Assembly (NCBI GenBank): GCA_946811695.1
Contig: OX328132.1
Location: 60,487,151-60,551,150, forward strand
Direction: 5' to 3'
DNA: 64,000 nt
Source of the DNA: Gonocerus acuteangulatus
Lineage: Eukaryota; Arthropoda; Insecta; Hemiptera; Coreidae
In this document: one piece after another, positions 44,489 through 64,000 of the stretch
Numbering within the stretch: position 1 is the stretch's first letter
Layout of the letters: every line of letters starts with the position of its first letter
Position numbers and translations under genes: made by a program
The notes under the pieces: model-generated
What the model was told of the DNA's origin: nothing
The model's input: only the letters and a program-made list of their open reading frames with translations
The model's database searches: none

Positions 44489-44930
44489 TTTTTTTTAATA
44501 TGTTTATTTGATAATTATACAGTACACAAAATATTTTTTATAATTATTATGTTCATGGCTAAATGACAAGAAGGACCGATAGGAAAAAAAGCCCATTGGC
44601 TAAAAACTATTTGCTTGAATTTTTATCTTAGGTTACATTTAGGGTGATTATTTACAGTATTTACATTTTTTATATTTACATTATCTTACAAAGTTTGATT
44701 ACAATAGGTCTCTAGGCCATTTGCGCTTTAGGCGACGGTGAGGGTTACCGGGAATGGAGGATGAGAATAGATTATTGATTTGGGGATTGTCGTGACCAGG
44801 CAAACGGGAGTGGAAGTTGAGGTATCGGGTTTTGGATAGGGTTTGGACAAAGGGGATTTCTAGGTCGTTATGGATAGTTAAGTTTGAAACATAGAAAGGG
44901 GCATTGACTATTTTACATTTCCTTTTTTGT
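44489..44930 (-). pseudogene. jockey-like LINE, ORF2 C-terminus
   Basis: Minus strand: VNAPFYVSNLTIHNDLEIPF, YLNFHSRLPGHDNPQINNLF and NPHRRLKRKWPRDLL then stop. This matches the last ~70 residues of jockey-type RT ORFs (W-V-N--LH-DL-I, then NPP-RLKR--P-DL). Only the 3' end was copied. A T-run at 44489 is the poly(A) side. Confidence 0.85.
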
Positions 44931-45035
44931 GTTATTACGATATTAACACAAATTTATGGCTATCATTTTCAAAGTGAGTCATTGAAGCTGATAGAAGTGG
45001 CATGCACTTCGTATAAAATTTAAGATCATTAACAA

Positions 45036-45082
<47 letters not shown>

Positions 45083-45122
45083 TAAACATCATATTCTTAA
45101 ATACATTTTCTTTTACAGAAAT

Positions 45123-61298
<16,176 letters not shown>

Positions 61299-61303
61299 AT
61301 TGA

Positions 61304-61309
61304 AATAAA
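61304..61309 (+). promoter_or_regulatory. Polyadenylation signal AATAAA
   Basis: Six bases after the stop codon of the six-exon gene. A second A-rich stretch follows. A very short 3' untranslated region is implied. Confidence 0.65.
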
Positions 61310-62899
61310 ATTTTAGAACAAAAATATAAATCTTTTAGCTTTTGTTACCAAATATATTTTTCCCAGTTAGAGGTCCCAAAAGTATATGATATTTGAAAAG
61401 TATTAGTATTTTTGGTTTACTACAATCATCACAAGATTAATTTCAAAATACCATCCGAATAATGAATCTATGTCCATTTATTCTGCCATATTGAAATGAG
61501 GGTATTTCATAAAATAATAGGTCTCGTTTCTTATCAAAAAATATCGATAATAAGGCCCATTTGTCTAATTTTTTCATGATAAATTACATTCCAAGCACCA
61601 TCCTGATTTCCCATATGCTCTACCGGTCTCACGTCTACCCCATATCCGATTAATCCTTGATATATTCTATTGTACAAGGCGTCTATCATCTCAAGGAAAA
61701 GTCATGATGGCCGACCCATTCATCTGTGATCTAAAGCAGAATCACTCCAATTGATTGGCTGAATTTTTAATCATCTCGGTTCTTCAACAACTTAATTACA
61801 AGTCATCATCCCAGGAACAGTGAAGCAATTTCACACTAGAATGAACAAAGCAGTATGTAAGCTAAGTACAGAGAAGCTCAGATGGCCAGTAACCCTTATT
61901 TTTTTAGTTTTTAGCAAACTTGCATTAAAAGATTTGTATTTTTTCTATAGAACTCTGGAATTTTAAAATTTTAAATTCAGCACATTATCTCAGCTAGTTT
62001 ACTTTTTTATATGTTAATTATATTATGGAAATGAATATTGATTTTATCATTACACTATTAATCATTAATTCTGAAATATGTGATATTTAATATACATATT
62101 ATTATTAAATATATTAAAAATTGTTTATTATGATCAAAGGTTGAGGTTTTCTCCATTATTCGTTTCTCTGCAAAAATTTGTTAAATCTTATTGTATCTTC
62201 CAATCAGTATACCTGATCAACAGCTCACTGTAACTTATTATATCACATTGATCAATGTTCTTATATGCCCTTCATTCAGCTGAACTCATTTAATTGAGAG
62301 TAAGAAAAATAAAATGAAAGAAAAAAATTTGGTTAACTATGACGAACAAATGTAGACAGAAAAATATATTACTTGAGATTGTTGTTGAATTTCAACAAAT
62401 GTTTTATTCATAATATTGCAAAGAATATTATCTGAAAATAAAAAATTTTAGGTAAGTTTCTAGTTATAAATAGCTACATTTATTCAGTAGTATATTACTT
62501 TATATGTACGATTATTTTGAATCACCTATTTAAAAAAATTGGGATTGGTATATAAATGAAAAACCAATTACCCTGCACAATTTAATTTCATATAATATCT
62601 TAACAGTGTGTAAATATAATTGTGATTATTGAAAGAAATTATTTGTAATTGTCAATGCTAGAAATAATTGAAAAAATAAAACACTTGTTGACATTATGTA
62701 ATTACTTTCATTCCACGAAACAAAAATTCTCCTTCAAAAAGACTGCCTTCTCTTTATATTTTGATTCCCATGAAAAAACGTTCTTGAAAAAATCATCTAA
62801 TTAATTCTTATGTGTTTCAGTAATAGAAGTATTTCCTAAATTCCTTGGAAATTTGATCGAGGTATATTTCCTCCGGTATCTTCATTTAGAACAGCCTGA
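61310..62899. other. Unassigned downstream stretch
   Basis: AT-rich, without ORFs, repeat copies or RNA genes that I can support. Confidence 0.5.
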
Positions 62900-62945
62900 T
62901 TTTAGCGCGGGTTTTCTCATAGTTTCTTCGGCGATTCCTTCTCTT
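62900..62945 (+). repeat. Family A hairpin-end fragment
   Basis: GATTTTAGCGCGGGTTTTCTC matches the outer end of family A only. The hairpin is incomplete. Confidence 0.5.
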
Positions 62946-63289
62946 CATTCAGGCCTTTTCTGATAGAGATCTCTTCTTCATAAGCCACTATACTTTTAAG
63001 ATCCATTTTTTCTTCCATATCATTGATTATAGTATACAAACATAATCCTTGATCAGGATTAAAGGGAACACCAGTTACCGTATGGCAACTTCGTCCTTAA
63101 CGAGTAGTTAGTTGACTCATATTACTGTAAAGAGATGAATAAAAAATATCTCTACCAGATAAAGTGTATACTAAATAGTTGTAAGATGGAGGGAAGTTGA
63201 AGTAACCTCCACGGGTATAATGAATCGAAATGTAAGTACTTTGTGTAGAGATCGTTGACAGTTGGCGATGCGAAGGTAGAAATTGTCAG

Positions 63290-63428
63290 GGTTCGGTCGT
63301 TGTGTCTTAAATAAAACTAAATTTTTTATGTAAAAATGGGTTTTATAGTTTGCCGACGTGTAAGCTTGAAATCCAAGCCTTTGTCAGGGCTGTAAAACAA
63401 GTAGAACTGAATAAATACTAACATACAC

Positions 63429-63465
<37 letters not shown>

Positions 63466-63830
63466 AGAAAAACATTATACAGTAAGTGTGTCCTATTGCT
63501 AGAGCTTAAATTAGAGGTAGATTAAGACTGGTCTAAAGATAACATATTTGTAACATGGTTACGAATATAAAATTAACAAATACATTATGAAAACTGCTTA
63601 CCGATGGGAAGACGGAGAACTATGCCTCACGGATGCGTAATCATTTCTGACTGTGGTTGATAAAGGTAAGTTTGGGGAAAGGAGTGGATGCGTAGGAGGA
63701 GTTTTTGACCACCTATTAAGTTGAGGGTACTAGTAAAGGATCAAACGATGGAGGACAGCCCTGATGAAGGCTTGAATTTCAAGCCGAAAAGTCGACAAAC
63801 AATAAAACCCTATTTCACATATTATTTTTC
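63290..63830 (+). mobile_element. PLE-like element ends, inverted, with hammerhead motif
   Basis: Left part (63340-63410) and right part (63745-63825) are inverted relatives: GGTTTTATAGTTTGCCGAC...CAGGGCTGT against ACAGCCCTGATGAAGG...CGACAAACAATAAAACC. An (AT)n lies between (63430-63463). No ORF. Confidence 0.65.
63759..63795 (+). ncRNA. Hammerhead ribozyme core motif, best match
   Basis: CTGATGA at 63761 (the canonical core), stem II GGCTTGAATTTCAAGCC (seven perfect pairs), then GAAA at 63786 and AGTCGAC. The opposing copy at 63370-63400 (minus) is degenerate. Confidence 0.7.
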
Positions 63831-63940
63831 CTTTTTTTCGGCGCACCAACATCTGGGCCAATAGGGCGACATCCATGGTGCTGTGAGGAATTTTCTCAAC
63901 GAACCATGGGGTGAGAAAATTCCTGTCGCCGCACAATGGG
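63825..63940 (-). mobile_element. tRNA-derived SINE (family 1), tail and body
   Basis: Minus strand: CGACAGGAATTTTCTCACC, then TGAGAAAATTCCTCACAGC and a tail CAGATGTTGGTGCGCCG with A-run. The head is lost. Confidence 0.75.
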
Positions 63941-64000
63941 ACCAAACAACATTTCGTGTTTCAAAAAACGCTACAGCCTCTAAGTCTTAACCGATTTCAA

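Overview
The window is AT-rich eukaryotic nuclear DNA, most likely from an arthropod and probably an insect. Non-LTR retrotransposons of the jockey/I type, a Ty1/copia element, Penelope-like elements (PLEs), Tc1/mariner, hAT and Merlin-type DNA elements, tRNA- and 5S-rRNA-derived SINEs, more than twenty (AT)n tracts and a ~198-bp satellite occur together. I see no bacterial gene organisation, and no gene whose orthology would fix the species. The order of insect is not decidable from the sequence.

The one cellular gene I can assemble lies at 45-61.3 kb on the + strand. Six coding exons (45123-45219, 48448-48561, 56696-56809, 57156-57236, 57739-57861, 60760-61298) join in one frame through five GT-AG introns, all in phase 1. 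They give a 355-residue protein ending at a TAA with AATAAA six bases later. I do not recognise the family. The introns are packed with transposons, so only the last exon shows up as an ordinary open reading frame.

Layout. 0-1.3 kb: gag-like retrotransposon remnant and two palindromes with (AT)n cores. 2-3.4 kb: LINE ORF1 zinc-knuckle and LINE 3' fragments. 3.4-12.3 kb: ~198-bp satellite array split by a LINE (itself holding another LINE fragment), a 2.4-kb Helitron-like/foldback element and a Merlin-type element with exact 8-bp target duplication. 12.3-15.2 kb: mostly unassigned, with one weak candidate microexon. 15.2-22.2 kb: LINE RNase H fragments on both strands, Tc1 remnant, a jockey LINE split by a hAT element, and a second hAT element. 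23.5-29.7 kb: one decayed copia element with both LTRs, PBS, PPT and a 5-bp target duplication, containing four later events. 31.3-44.9 kb: 5S-derived SINEs, PLE fragments, a PLE/jockey nest, several TIR or foldback elements, and a PLE with GIY-YIG domain and hammerhead motifs. 48.9-56.4 kb: a hairpin-ended repeat (family A) split inside its (AT)n tract by a 6.4-kb mariner, itself split by further repeats. 57.9-60.5 kb: PLE 3' fragments and another TIR element in the last intron. 61.3-64 kb: unassigned sequence, then a PLE end with a hammerhead motif and a SINE.

Most coding remnants are broken, so the window records layered insertion with few intact mobile genes. Two themes recur: (AT)n tracts sit inside repeats and serve as insertion sites for others, and inverted (foldback) structures are abundant. 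Names such as family A, B, E and G are mine, used only to link copies inside this window.
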